From Clavaria fumosa (lineage: Eukaryota > Basidiomycota > Agaricomycetes > Agaricales > Clavariaceae), in contig OX637801.1 of assembly GCA_951802425.1 (NCBI GenBank), positions 1,178,001 to 1,242,000 on the forward strand: a stretch of DNA of 64,000 nt, given 5' to 3'. Of the stretch, positions 63,346 through 64,000 are shown piece by piece (the stretch's first letter is position 1; every line of letters starts with the position of its first letter). The notes under the pieces were generated by a model. It saw only the letters and a list, made by a program, of their open reading frames with translations. It did no database searches and was not told where the DNA came from. Position numbers and translations under genes: made by a program.

Positions 63346-64000
63346 AGTTTTCTACTGCATGTTTAGTTAGAGATTGAATTATTACAGTAATAAAATAATT
63401 TTGTTAAACCAAATTATTTGTGCAATTTCAGGTTGAATAAGCTTGATAGTAGTGATATTCACCTGAGGAACAGTGGGTGCAGTGAAAGGTAGTGAAAAGC
63501 ACCCAAGATTATGGCAGAGATGACCCAAAAACTAATGTGAAATTTACCTCAGTTCAAAAGGCACTGATAGAGTAAAATTCATATATTAGAGATCAGCTTA
63601 AAACACACTTGTACTGTAGCAACATTAAAAAAACAATGGGTGGATTCAGTCATACATGTGGCAAAAATGACCCATTTTGTGTACCAAAAAAGGCATGATT
63701 ATCAATTAGCACTGGTGATTTTTACCTAGGAAACTATTATTGCTATTCACTGCTTCTCAGGGTAGTGATTTTCCCTAGGTTTGCATCTTGCAGTGATACA
63801 CTGCTACAACAGAGCAAGGTTTTTTTGAGACACTAGCCTAAGGCAGTGACAACCACAAGTTACACAACATGCATATTAGAGACCTTGCAGGAGCAAGGTG
63901 ATTTGTAAAAAATCACCGGCTCCACTGTTCCTTGCCACTTCTAACCATTTTTTGTCTATCAGCACTTTTCTTGTAAACTTCCTTGTCAACCCTTTTCTTC
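63346..64000. other. Intergenic, no gene seen
   Basis: AT-rich sequence with short runs such as GTAGTGATATTCACC and related GTAGTGATTTTCCC words. No transposon ends, exons or RNA genes recognised. Confidence 0.55.

Noticed and set aside
62802..63347. Pro/Ser-rich open frames over the C/T tract
   Set aside because: Composition artefact; open on both strands and in more than one frame, no initiation or splice context.

Overview
The window is genomic DNA of a filamentous fungus, most likely a basidiomycete (Agaricomycotina-like). The evidence is many short GT-AG introns of about 50-60 bp with fungal branch and acceptor context, fungal-type genes (Doa10, Kap123-like importin, multi-CCCH RBR protein, Tul1, Sec72, Nnf1), Ty3/Gypsy chromoviruses with C-terminal chromodomains, and a heavy load of nested transposons. 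No rRNA, tRNA, CRISPR or prokaryotic feature was recognised.

Layout. 1-972: 5' part of a Doa10/Ssm4 RING-CH ubiquitin ligase (- strand, runs off the window). 973-14975: repeat island. A degenerate LTR element and its flank are tandemly duplicated. A structurally complete but catalytically dead chromovirus (element 1, 2867-9263) sits inside the second copy, together with a palindromic Tc1-like foldback, a hAT-like MITE, a decayed Tc1 transposase and a TA-flanked TIR element. 15203-28389: gene island, with an uncharacterised acidic protein, a Kap123-like N-terminal half running in frame into a CCCH/RBR protein (+), then Tul1/Dsc1, Sec72 and a secreted aspartic protease (all -).

29810-59533: nested retrotransposons. 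Element 2 (29810-46921, TSD AGTAC) has element 3 (30227-40218) inserted in its left LTR. Element 5 (47320-59533, TSD GGTTG) lies in a GCT/GCC microsatellite and is split by young, apparently intact element 4 (47889-54509, TSD ATACC). 61467-62227: NNF1 kinetochore gene (+). It is followed by a second hAT-like MITE, a polypyrimidine tract and featureless DNA to the end.

Main points of interest. (i) Element 3 carries, antisense to its own pol, an intron-containing gene for a coiled-coil protein with a six-cysteine pattern fitting a fungal Zn2Cys6 DNA-binding domain. It lies just downstream of LTR sequence with ATCGGAT boxes on an 11-bp period, so a self-encoded LTR regulator is conceivable. (ii) Three different chromoviruses share a putative -1 slippery site exactly five codons before the gag stop. 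(iii) They also share an AUG-less open frame (ORF0) overlapping gag in the +1 frame. (iv) The importin/CCCH/RBR locus looks chimeric, has repeated short exons with W-acidic (GW/WG-like) motifs, and lacks the RING2 catalytic cysteine. (v) Older elements are strongly CpG-depleted, and the premature stops compared are TGA at conserved Arg codons, whereas element 4 is not, which suggests cytosine-methylation-driven decay.
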